From: JBELHJ01 sp042091495
Lineage (GTDB): Bacteria; Bacteroidota; Bacteroidia; Flavobacteriales; Flavobacteriaceae
Reading direction: 5' to 3'
NCBI GenBank assembly: GCA_042091495.1
Contig: JBELHJ010000039.1
Location: forward strand, 1 to 21,303
Length of the DNA: 21,303 nt
The position numbers were made by a program, and so were the translations under genes. Shown here one piece after another: positions 7,382-16,100 of the stretch (position 1 is its first letter; every line of letters starts with the position of its first letter). Below the pieces are notes generated by a model. It saw only the letters and a program-made list of their open reading frames with translations. It did no database searches and was not told where the DNA came from.

Positions 7382-9613
7382 TTAAAACCAAAATCCTAGA
7401 CTAAAAAACCAGAAATTATCTGAATGATCGGGAGACCATGAGTATTTAATTTGCATTGGACCAAAGAATGTTTCTAATCCATAACCCGCAGCAAAACCAG
7501 TGTAATCAGGAAGACTAAACCATTGTCCTTTTTCGAAAATACCAGCCCCGATATTTGAAAAATTCGTATTAAATAATAAATGACTCTTTGAAAAAATCTC
7601 ATAGTCAAAATCTAACTCAGCTTTCACATAACTGTCACCTACTAAAGACAAAAAATCATATCCATAAAAGCCAGAAATATTATTCATAAAATCATTTCCA
7701 AACCCACCGATAGCAAAATCTAATGATTTTGTTGATTTACTACCAATTTTAAATCCACCTTCTGTTTTTAAATTTAATGAAAAATGATCAAGGAAATTAA
7801 AAGCATAACCCAATTTGGCTTTTGCAATTGAGAAAGGTTTAAATGACTCGTTAAACCCAGATGATGATAAATACCAATGAAAATCGCCCTTTAACATTAA
7901 TCCTTTTTTTGGAAAGTATTTATCATCATAGGTATCAATCTCAAGTTGTCCCCATCCACTTAAATAATGGGAGTTCTCAAAAACATATGGCTTCCCATTT
8001 ATATCTAAAATAGTTTCTGTATCAATTCTGTAATACTTATGTTCTAAACCTATTGCCAATAAAAAAACTCTTTTAAAAATAGTTTGAATGTAAAATTGAT
8101 TTGTTAAATCCTGAAATCCAGCATTAATTTTATTAAGTGAGCTAAAACGAGTTGAGTCATTAGTTAAATATTCCCCTACTCCTGTTTTAAAAGACTTATG
8201 AAACGCATTATATGAAGAGTGCAATCCAAAACTCCAACTAAATCCACGATCCAAATAATACTCAAAATTATAGCGAAGATTGTCTCCAATAATGAAATCA
8301 AAAAATGTGACGTCATTACCAAACAATAATCGCTTTTTGGTATAATTAATTAGTAAGGCACTCTTGTATAAATCATCATGATGAACGCTAAACTTCATGG
8401 AAGACGATGATTGACTTTCAAGTAAATTACCAACTAAATTATATCCTTTTTGTTCATCATTTTTAATAAGATCATAATCAAAATAATCAAAATTATTAGT
8501 TGACATCAACACATCAATTCCTTTATCTAAGTTTTTGAAACTAACGCTTGAATTTTCTTTAAATTTTAATTTTCCGAGGACATAATTTAAGCTGTATTTT
8601 TGATTTCCTTTAACAATAACATTATTTATAAATATAGAATCACTAACCTTTGTTTTTATAAGCTTACTCGAGGTATTATTTTGATTCAAATCATTTAATT
8701 TCGAGGCAGCCTTAGCAGCTAATTCCCCAGATTTAATGATAGACAGTCCATCATCAAAGGAAAGCACAGAAAACTCCTTTATTTTGGGCTTAATATAAAT
8801 ATCTGCAAGTGACTTCTTTGAACGCATCTCTACATTAGATCGGTAATTATTAATCTGCAACATGAGATCACCTAATGAGTCTAATTCATCTTTTTTAGCT
8901 AAATCATACTGAACATTAACACCAATTATAATATCAACTCCCTTATTTTTTATTTCATTAATTGGGTAATTATTTACTACTCCTCCATCTGTATAAAACT
9001 TTCCATTAATTTCAATAGGTTTAAATATAGAAGGTAATGATGCACTTGCTGTAATTGCCCTCGCCAAGCTTCCATTTTCAAATACATAAGGTTCTCCAGT
9101 TTCAATATCTGTTCCTATACACAGAAATGGAATTGGAAGTGAATCAAAATCTTGGATTGAAGAAACATGATGTGTTAAATGGGTTAAAAGATTAAATACA
9201 TTCTGTCCTTTTGAAATGGATTTTGGAAGTTTGAGCTTAAAATCATCAAAAGGCAACTCTGCCACATATTTATCGTCATTAATTTTAGTGTAATAAGGTT
9301 TAATTCCTCTTGGTGTAAAATCATTGATAAGATCTTCAAAATCAAGGGTTCTGAAAATTGAATCTAATTGTTTCCCATTATACCCCGACGCATAAAGCCC
9401 TCCAATTATAGCCCCCATGCTTGTACCTCCAATATAATCAACTTTAATACCAAGGCTATCTATAACTTTTAAAACACCTATATGCGCAAGGCCTTTAGCC
9501 CCTCCTCCACTTAAAACCAAACCAATCTTTTGTTCAGGCTCTTGAGTTTGAGCATTGAGTTTTGCAATGGCTAACAAAAAAAATCCGTAAAGAATTATTT
9601 TATATAGATTCAT
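7382..9613 (-). CDS. Patatin-like phospholipase fused to POTRA and Omp85-type barrel
   Basis: A 743-residue outer-membrane protein of the type Vd (PlpD-like) architecture. The signal peptide MNLYKIILYGFFLLAIAKLNAQ is followed by a patatin domain (about 29-235) with oxyanion loop SGGGAKG at 35-41, nucleophile Ser65 in GGTSMGA and the dyad Asp209 in TDGGVVNNYP. Residues about 326-395 resemble one POTRA repeat, and 404-743 form many aromatic-rich beta strands ending in WFFSLGFWF, the terminal Phe typical of barrel proteins. The lipase is expected in the periplasm or at the surface; lipid hydrolysis is inferred from the intact dyad. Its ATG overlaps the uvrC stop as ATGA, indicating translational coupling although the two jobs are unrelated. 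No strong terminator follows, so some transcripts may read on toward hmgA. Confidence 0.93.
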   Translation of the reverse strand: MNLYKIILYGFFLLAIAKLNAQTQEPEQKIGLVLSGGGAKGLAHIGVLKVIDSLGIKVDYIGGTSMGAIIGGLYASGYNGKQLDSIFRTLDFEDLINDFTPRGIKPYYTKINDDKYVAELPFDDFKLKLPKSISKGQNVFNLLTHLTHHVSSIQDFDSLPIPFLCIGTDIETGEPYVFENGSLARAITASASLPSIFKPIEINGKFYTDGGVVNNYPINEIKNKGVDIIIGVNVQYDLAKKDELDSLGDLMLQINNYRSNVEMRSKKSLADIYIKPKIKEFSVLSFDDGLSIIKSGELAAKAASKLNDLNQNNTSSKLIKTKVSDSIFINNVIVKGNQKYSLNYVLGKLKFKENSSVSFKNLDKGIDVLMSTNNFDYFDYDLIKNDEQKGYNLVGNLLESQSSSSMKFSVHHDDLYKSALLINYTKKRLLFGNDVTFFDFIIGDNLRYNFEYYLDRGFSWSFGLHSSYNAFHKSFKTGVGEYLTNDSTRFSSLNKINAGFQDLTNQFYIQTIFKRVFLLAIGLEHKYYRIDTETILDINGKPYVFENSHYLSGWGQLEIDTYDDKYFPKKGLMLKGDFHWYLSSSGFNESFKPFSIAKAKLGYAFNFLDHFSLNLKTEGGFKIGSKSTKSLDFAIGGFGNDFMNNISGFYGYDFLSLVGDSYVKAELDFDYEIFSKSHLLFNTNFSNIGAGIFEKGQWFSLPDYTGFAAGYGLETFFGPMQIKYSWSPDHSDNFWFFSLGFWF

Positions 9614-11403
9614 TTAGAATGATAATACGACCATATTTTATTCGCCTTAGACTTACCTACGACATTTGCCAGCTCATCCAGACTCAGTTTCTTAATTCTA
9701 GTTACAGACTTAAACTCTTTAATTAACTTAACTAATGTCTGTTCTCCAACCCCCTCTATGTTGTTTAAATCAGATTCAGTAGCTGATTTACTCCGTTTGT
9801 TACGATGATGTTCTATGCCAAAACGATGCGCTTCATTTCTCAAATACTGAATTACTTTGAGTGTTTCACTCTTCTTATTTAGATAAAGTGGCACAGAATC
9901 TCCAGGATAATACAACTCTTCGAGCCGTTTTGCAATTCCAACAATAGCTATTTTACCTCTTAACCCTAGGACATCTATACTTTTTAAAGCTGATGACAAT
10001 TGTCCTTTACCCCCATCAATGACTATTAGTTGAGGTAATGATTTACCCTCAGCTAACAATCGTTTATAGCGCCTAAAAACAACTTCTTCCATCGACGCGA
10101 AATCATCAGGACCTTCAACTGTTTTGATATTAAAATGTCTATAATCCTTTTTGCTTGGCTTTCCATCTTTAAACACTACACAAGCCGCTACGGGATGAGA
10201 CCCCTGAATGTTAGAGTTATCAAAACACTCAATATGTCTAGGTTCATGAGAAAGTCTTAGGTCACTTTTCATAGTTGCCATCAAACGATTAGTGTGTCTA
10301 TCTGGATCAACAATCTTAGCTTGCTTTAACTTATCAATTCTAAAATACTTAGCATTTCTTAAAGATAAATCAAGTACCTTTTTTTTATCTCCCAATTTGG
10401 GAACAACGACTTTCAAGTTTTCTCCTATATCTATACTAAAAGGTACTAAAATTTCAGTTGAATTTGAAACAAAACGTTGTCTAATTTCTGTAATTATTAA
10501 AGGTAATATATCTTCATCTTTCTCATCCATCTTCTTTTTAACTTCCATCGTGTGAGACCGAACTATTGACCCCAGTGATAATTGTAAAAAATTCACATAC
10601 GCATATGACTCATCACTAACAATACTAAATACATCTACATTGGATATCTTTGGACTCACAATAGTTGATTTAGACTGATAATTTTGTAACGCTTCAATTT
10701 TTAATTTCAGCTGTTGAGCCATTTCAAACTCCAAACGTGAAGCATAAATCTCCATCCTTTTTTGAAGATGTGCCAAAGAGGTTTTAAAATTACCTTTTAA
10801 AATTGCCTTTACGGCATCTATCTTAGCCATGTATTCTTCTTCAGACTCATAACCTTCACAAGCACCCTTACAATTTTTAATATGATACTCTAAACAGACT
10901 TTATATTTACCAGTATCTACATTTTCTTTTGAAAGATCATAGGAGCAAGACCTCAAGTCAAATAAATCTCTAATAAGATCAAGTAAAGCATAAACTGTTT
11001 TGGTATTAGGATAAGGGCCATAATATAGAGAACCATCTTTAATTAGTTTTCTTGTTGAGAATACTCTTGGAAAACTTTCTTTTTTAATACAAATCCAAGG
11101 ATATGTTTTATCATCTTTCAAAAGAATATTATAACGAGGCTGGTAAGATTTAATTAAGTTGTTCTCCAACAATAGTGCATCTGTCTCAGTTTCAACAACA
11201 ATATGCTTAATAGCTACTATTTTTTTTACTAAAACGTTGGTTTTTGCTGAATCATGCACCTTATTAAAGTAAGATGCCACACGTTTTTTTAAATTTTTTG
11301 CCTTACCAACATAGAGGATTTTATCATCCTTATCAAAATACTGATAAACACCTGGTGCATTTGGTAAAACCTTTATTTGTAACTCTAAATTAGTAACACT
11401 CAT
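9610..11403 (-). CDS. uvrC: Excinuclease ABC subunit C
   Basis: The nuclease of UvrABC nucleotide excision repair; it cuts on both sides of a lesion marked by UvrA/UvrB. The 597 residues run in the standard order. The GIY-YIG domain has GVY at 18-20, YVG at 31-33 and Glu80. A four-Cys set (C153, C170, C178, C182) has the spacing of the UvrC iron-sulfur ligands in its last three members. The UVR motif lies at about 200-238. The RNase H-like domain has Asp395 in CFDNSN, Asp463 in IDGGKGQ and His526 in EAHRFGIEHHR. Helix-hairpin-helix motifs at about 545-590 complete it. The first gene of a pair with the patatin gene (ATGA overlap), it is divergent from the cyclo-ligase gene. A TATTTTTG box sits only 5 bases before the ATG. 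Confidence 0.97.
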   Translation of the reverse strand: MSVTNLELQIKVLPNAPGVYQYFDKDDKILYVGKAKNLKKRVASYFNKVHDSAKTNVLVKKIVAIKHIVVETETDALLLENNLIKSYQPRYNILLKDDKTYPWICIKKESFPRVFSTRKLIKDGSLYYGPYPNTKTVYALLDLIRDLFDLRSCSYDLSKENVDTGKYKVCLEYHIKNCKGACEGYESEEEYMAKIDAVKAILKGNFKTSLAHLQKRMEIYASRLEFEMAQQLKLKIEALQNYQSKSTIVSPKISNVDVFSIVSDESYAYVNFLQLSLGSIVRSHTMEVKKKMDEKDEDILPLIITEIRQRFVSNSTEILVPFSIDIGENLKVVVPKLGDKKKVLDLSLRNAKYFRIDKLKQAKIVDPDRHTNRLMATMKSDLRLSHEPRHIECFDNSNIQGSHPVAACVVFKDGKPSKKDYRHFNIKTVEGPDDFASMEEVVFRRYKRLLAEGKSLPQLIVIDGGKGQLSSALKSIDVLGLRGKIAIVGIAKRLEELYYPGDSVPLYLNKKSETLKVIQYLRNEAHRFGIEHHRNKRSKSATESDLNNIEGVGEQTLVKLIKEFKSVTRIKKLSLDELANVVGKSKANKIWSYYHSK

Positions 11404-11408
11404 TTAAT

Positions 11409-11416
11409 CAAAAATA
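11409..11416 (-). promoter_or_regulatory. Candidate -7 box for uvrC
   Basis: TATTTTTG on the minus strand matches TAnnTTTG exactly. It ends 5 bases before the uvrC ATG, so a transcript from it would be leaderless or nearly so. No TTG is found at the expected distance upstream, and in DNA this AT-rich a chance match is possible. Confidence 0.35.
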
Positions 11417-11450
11417 ATGATTTATAAGCCTGAATAAAATCTAGCATTAC

Positions 11451-11475
11451 TATTTTAATTTTAAAAATTAAAATA
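11451..11475. repeat. AT-only inverted repeat between uvrC and the cyclo-ligase gene
   Basis: TATTTTAATTTT (11451-11462) and its exact complement AAAATTAAAATA (11464-11475) flank a single A. The 12-base arms contain no G or C. It lies midway between two divergent genes, 48 bases from the uvrC ATG and 40 from the other ATG. It could be a protein-binding site, an easily melted region, or just low-complexity DNA. Confidence 0.6.
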
Positions 11476-11488
11476 CGCTAATAGTTCT

Positions 11489-11496
11489 TATTTTTG
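11489..11496 (+). promoter_or_regulatory. Candidate -7 box for the cyclo-ligase gene
   Basis: TATTTTTG matches the TAnnTTTG consensus exactly and ends 19 bases before the ATG at 11516. No clear TTG is present 17-23 bases upstream. Identical in sequence to the box facing uvrC on the other strand, so the two divergent genes may share one promoter region. Confidence 0.42.
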
Positions 11497-11515
11497 AAAA
11501 TCAACTTATGGCTTA

Positions 11516-12079
11516 ATGGATAAATCAAAATTCAGAAAAAAATACAACTCTAAAAGAAATGAATTGAGTGATGATGAAATTGAAAGCAAAAGCCTTTCAA
11601 TTGCTAATCAATGTTTAAAATTAGATATTTGGAATTTTGATATTTATCACATTTACATGCCCATAAAATCAAAAAAAGAAGTTAACACCGAATACCTACT
11701 CCATATACTTCAAGGTAAAGATAAAAATATCGCAGTCTCAAAATCTGATTTTGACACGTTCGAAATGAACAATTTTCTTCTAACAGACAATACAACATTT
11801 GAGATTAATCCGTATGGTATTCCTGAACCTATAAATGGTATTTCATTAGATACAAATCAAATTCAAGTTGTTTTTGTTCCTCTTCTGGCATTTGACCAAC
11901 TAGGAAATCGTATAGGTTATGGTAAAGGGTTTTATGACAGATTTTTTAAAGCCTGTAATGCAAAAACAATTAAAGTAGGATTATCTTTTTTTAAAGCTGA
12001 CTCCGATAATTTACCTCATAATTCTTGTGATATTAAATTGGATTATTGTGTAACACCTTTTGAGGTATATGCGTTTTGA
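11516..12079 (+). CDS. ygfA: 5-formyltetrahydrofolate cyclo-ligase
   Basis: Uses ATP to convert 5-formyltetrahydrofolate to 5,10-methenyltetrahydrofolate, returning a storage/inhibitory folate to one-carbon metabolism. The 187 residues match family length. The N-terminus has the basic KFRKKYNSKR helix involved in nucleotide binding, and the family signature is clear: PLLAFDQLGNRIGYGKGFYDRF at about 122-143, with the glycine-rich GYGKGFYDR loop. It ends with DYCVTPFEVYAF, like the usual V-T-P/E tail. The only complete plus-strand gene in the window; it is divergent from uvrC and its last 37 bases overlap the 3' end of lspA. The ATG at 11516 is preceded by a two-codon frame (ATG GCT TAA, 11508-11516) whose stop overlaps the start. 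Confidence 0.93.
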   Translation: MDKSKFRKKYNSKRNELSDDEIESKSLSIANQCLKLDIWNFDIYHIYMPIKSKKEVNTEYLLHILQGKDKNIAVSKSDFDTFEMNNFLLTDNTTFEINPYGIPEPINGISLDTNQIQVVFVPLLAFDQLGNRIGYGKGFYDRFFKACNAKTIKVGLSFFKADSDNLPHNSCDIKLDYCVTPFEVYAF

Positions 12080-12687
12080 GATGACTTTCTATTAAAAATC
12101 AATAATAAAAATATCCCAACACTTATAGCCACATCAGCAATATTAAAAACAGGATCAAAAAAAGAAAAATACCTCCCCCCAATTATTGGAACCTGGTCAT
12201 AAATTACACCTTCCCACAAAGGAAAATGAAGCATATCAACAACTTTACCGTAAAACAATTCATCGTAACCCTTTTCTGGAAAAAAAACAGCAAGTTCACC
12301 TCTACTGTCTGTAAAAATTAATCCATAAAAAATAGAATCAATAATATTACCCAACGCTCCAGCAAACACCAATGATATTGCAATGAAAGGATGGTTTCTA
12401 TTAGATTTTAGCGATTTGTATAGCCAGTACCCTATTCCTGTTATTGCAACTATCCTAAAGAGGGTTAAGAATAATTTAGCTAATCGGTCTGATAACCTAG
12501 GTATAAAATCACTTATTGTTGCTCCCCATGCCATACCATCATTTTCAATGAATACTATTTGAAACCATTTAAAAACTTCATGCTTTTCATACAACTCAAA
12601 TGTGGTTTTTACGTAGATTTTAGACCACTGGTCTAATAGCAGTATAATAAATATGATACTTAATGAGACAACTGTTTTTTTATTCAT
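12043..12687 (-). CDS. lspA: Lipoprotein signal peptidase (signal peptidase II)
   Basis: An inner-membrane aspartyl protease that removes the signal peptide from lipid-modified prolipoproteins, here plausibly including the M23 lipoprotein at 1802-3082. The 214 residues have four hydrophobic segments (about 5-19, 73-91, 100-118, 180-198). Family motifs are LLDQWSK with Asp19, ENDGMAWG at 48-55, AGALGNIID at 109-117, VVDMLHF with catalytic Asp151, and FNIADVAIS with catalytic Asp185. A long loop (about 123-178) is common in Bacteroidota LspA. The frame stays open to 12726, but those codons lie in the dksA terminator, so I chose ATG 12687 (MNKKTVVSL). Convergent with the cyclo-ligase gene, overlapping it by 37 bases. 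It belongs to the ileS-dksA-lspA cluster. Confidence 0.94.
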   Translation of the reverse strand: MNKKTVVSLSIIFIILLLDQWSKIYVKTTFELYEKHEVFKWFQIVFIENDGMAWGATISDFIPRLSDRLAKLFLTLFRIVAITGIGYWLYKSLKSNRNHPFIAISLVFAGALGNIIDSIFYGLIFTDSRGELAVFFPEKGYDELFYGKVVDMLHFPLWEGVIYDQVPIIGGRYFSFFDPVFNIADVAISVGIFLLLIFNRKSSQNAYTSKGVTQ

Positions 12688-12695
12688 TTTAATTA

Positions 12696-12723
12696 TAAAA
12701 AAACGCCTTGAAAAACAAGGCGT
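12696..12723 (-). terminator. Intrinsic terminator between dksA and lspA
   Basis: ACGCCTTG (12703-12710), a 5-base loop, and CAAGGCGT (12716-12723) form a perfect 8-base GC-rich stem. On the minus strand it is followed by seven or more T. It starts 21 bases after the dksA stop and its T run ends about 8 bases before the lspA ATG. lspA therefore depends on read-through or on a weak promoter inside this region. Confidence 0.85.
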
Positions 12724-12744
12724 CACATAGGATAATTAAAGTAA

Positions 12745-13128
12745 TTATTTTTGAATGTTTTTGGCTTCAATACTTAGGGTAGCATGAGGCACTAATTTAA
12801 GACGCTCTTTATTAATTAATTTACCCGTAACTCTGCAAATACCATAAGTTTTATTTTCAATCCTTATAATTGCGTTTTTTAGGTCTCTAATAAATTTTTC
12901 CTGTCTAATAGCTAATTGAGAGTTAGATTCCTTACTCATAACGGCACTTCCTTCTTCAAATGCCTTAAAAGTAGGAGATGTATCATCTGTACCATTATTA
13001 TGATCATTCATATAGGCACTTTTGATGAGTTCTAAATCACGTTCTGCTTTTTCTATTTTTTCAAGAATTAAGGTTCTGAATTCTTCTAAATCAGTATCTG
13101 AGTATCTTAAATTAATTTCTGGAGCCAT
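12745..13128 (-). CDS. TraR/DksA family transcriptional regulator without zinc cysteines
   Basis: A 127-residue relative of DksA, which binds the RNA polymerase secondary channel and works with ppGpp. An N-terminal region rich in acidic and basic residues (about 11-90) fits the coiled-coil hairpin. The C-terminal zinc-finger region is recognisable at 95-122 (YGICRVTGKLI, then RLKLVPHATLSIEAK). Of the four zinc-binding Cys of DksA only Cys98 remains; the others are Thr101, Ser119 and Ala122. I believe this is normal for the Bacteroidota branch, so the fold is probably kept without metal. It starts 4 bases after the ileS stop, is followed by a strong terminator, and lies before lspA. The exact regulatory role is inferred from the family. 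Confidence 0.88.
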   Translation of the reverse strand: MAPEINLRYSDTDLEEFRTLILEKIEKAERDLELIKSAYMNDHNNGTDDTSPTFKAFEEGSAVMSKESNSQLAIRQEKFIRDLKNAIIRIENKTYGICRVTGKLINKERLKLVPHATLSIEAKNIQK

Positions 13129-13132
13129 GGTT

Positions 13133-16100
13133 TTAAATTTTTTCTATAAACAGCTTTGTATTAATTTCATCAAACTCAACATCTATTCCTTTATCCAAAT
13201 CATTTAAAATACAAACCTCATCAGACAAGGTTTCAGTTTTAATGTAATCAATATTACTGTTTACTGCATTAACAATATGTTTATTAGAAAGAAGACTAAC
13301 AACAATACGATCTGTTAACTCAAGACCAGAATCTTTTCTCAGATTTTGAATACGGTTAACTAACTCTCTTGCGGTTCCTTCTTCTTTTAGGTCATCTGTA
13401 ATTGTAATATCTAAAGCTACTGTAAGAGGTCCAGATGTCGCGACTAACCAACCTTCAATATCTTTAGATGTTATCTCAACATCAGACAGTTGTAATGTAA
13501 TAATTTCTCCATTAATTTCAATATCAAAAGCCTGATTTTGTTCAAATTTTTTGATATCAGCTGATCCAAAGTTATTTATAGCTTGTGAAACTGCTTTCAT
13601 ATGCCTACCAAATCGAGGTCCTAAGACTTTAAAATTTGGTTTAATTTGCTTAATCAATATGTCAGAAGCATCCTCTAAGACCTGAATTTCTTTAATATTT
13701 ACCTCTGATTTTATCAAATCAGATACCGCTTGAATTTCACTTCTTTGTGTTTCATTTGAAACAGGTATCATGATTTTCTGAAGTGGTTGTCTTACTTTTA
13801 TTTTCTCTTTAGCCCTAAGCGACAAAACCAATGAAGTTATCTCTTGTGCATTCTCCATTTTCCTCTCAAGGTTTTTATCAACTTGAGAATTATTACACAG
13901 TGGGAAATTAGACAAGTGAACACTTTCAAATGATTCTTTCTGAGTCACAGAATTTAAATCTAAGTATAACTGTTCCATAAAAAATGGTGCAATTGGAGCA
14001 CTCAACTTGGCTATGTTAAGCATACAAGTATACAACGTTTGATATGCAGAAATTTTATCTTGTTCATATTCACCTTTCCAAAATCTTCTCCTACATAATC
14101 TAACATACCAATTACTTAAGTAATCTTGAGTAAAATCAGAAATTACTCGAGCAGCTTTAGTAGGCTCATAATCTTCATAAAAAGTATCAACTTTCTCGAT
14201 TAACGTATTCAATTCGGATAAAATCCAACGGTCAATTTCAGGACGTTCCTCCCATTTAATATCATCTTCCTTATAGGAAAACCCATCAAGGTTTGCATAT
14301 AAAGTAAAAAAAGAATACGTGTTATATAATGTTCCAAAGAATTTTCGCTTAACCTCTTCAACACCTTCTAAATCAAATTTTAGATTATCCCATGGATTGG
14401 CATTTGAAATCATATACCATCTTGTAGCATCAGCACCATAATTTGATAGGGTTTCAAAAGGATCTACAGCATTTCCGAGACGCTTTGACATCTTTATACC
14501 ATTCTTATCAAGAACTAACCCATTAGAAACTACATTTTTGTAGGCTACTGAATCAAATACCATAGTACCTATGGCATGAAGCGTGTAAAACCAACCTCTC
14601 GTTTGATCTACTCCTTCAGCAATAAAATCGGCTGGAAAAGATTGCCCTTTTTCAATAAGTACTTTATTTTCAAAAGGGTAGTGCCACTGCGCGTAAGGCA
14701 TTGACCCAGAGTCAAACCAAACATCAATTAAATCAGACTCTCTGTGCATAGGCTTTCCTGAATCAGAGACTAATACAATTTGGTCAACGATATTTTTATG
14801 AAGATCTATTTTAGCATAGTTATCATCTGACATATTTTCTACCTCAAAATCTGCAAAAATATCAGTAGCCATTATACCTGAATCGATAGATTTTTTCATC
14901 TCAACCTTTAACTCCTTGACAGACCCAATACACTTTTCTTCTTTACCGTCTTCTGTTCTCCATATTGGAAGAGGAATTCCCCAGTATCTTGATCGCGACA
15001 GATTCCAATCATTTGCATTGGCTAACCAATTACCAAAACGGCCTTCTCCAGTGGATTTAGGCTTCCAGTTAATTGTATTGTTTAAGTCATGCATTCTATC
15101 TTTAATATCTGTAACCTTTATAAACCATGAGTCCAAAGGATAATAAAGAATAGGCTTATCGGTTCTCCAACAATTAGGATAACTGTGTTTATATTTTTCA
15201 ACTTTAAACGCTTTGTTTTCAGTCTTCAGTTTGATTGCAATCTCAACATCAACAGATTTTTCAGGAGCCTGACCTTCTTCGTAATATTCATTCTTTACAA
15301 AACGTCCTGCAAACTCGGTTACCTCCGATCTAAATTTTCCCTGTAAATCTACTAGTGGTACTAGATTACCGTTTTCGTCTTTGACTAACATTGGAGGCAC
15401 TTCTGGCTCTGCTTGTTTAGCAACTAAAGCATCATCAGCACCAAAGGTAGGAGCGGTATGGACTATACCAGTGCCACCTTCGGTAGTTACAAAATCGCCA
15501 GATATAACTCTAAAAGCGTTTTCTGGATGGTCATGAGGTAAAACATAATCTAATAATTGCTCATATCTTATTCCAACTAAATCTGTTCCCTTGAAACTTT
15601 TAACAATCTGATAAGGTATTTTTTTATCACTTGAACTAAAATCTAATTCTTCATTATGATCAACTTCATAATATTTTCCAGAGAACTGTTTTGTAACAAG
15701 TGACTTGGCAAGAACAACTGAAATCGGCTCAAAGGTATATTGGTTGAATGAGTTCACTAAAACATAATCAATTTTTGGCCCAACTGTTAAAGCCGTATTG
15801 CTAGGAAGCGTCCAAGGCGTAGTAGTCCAAGCTAAAAAATATACAGGAGTATCTTGACTCAAAAAGTTTGGGAGCGAATTAGCAACAGTTTTAAATTGGG
15901 CTACTATTGTAGTATCCGTAACATCTTGATAAGTCCCTGGTTGATTAAGCTCATGAGAACTTAATCCTGTTCCTGCCTTTGGGGAATAAGGCTGAATCGT
16001 GTAACCTTTGTATAACAATGACTTATCATAGATTTGTTTGAGTAACCACCAAACACTTTCCATATATTTGGGCTGGTAGGTCACATAAGGGTCATCCATA

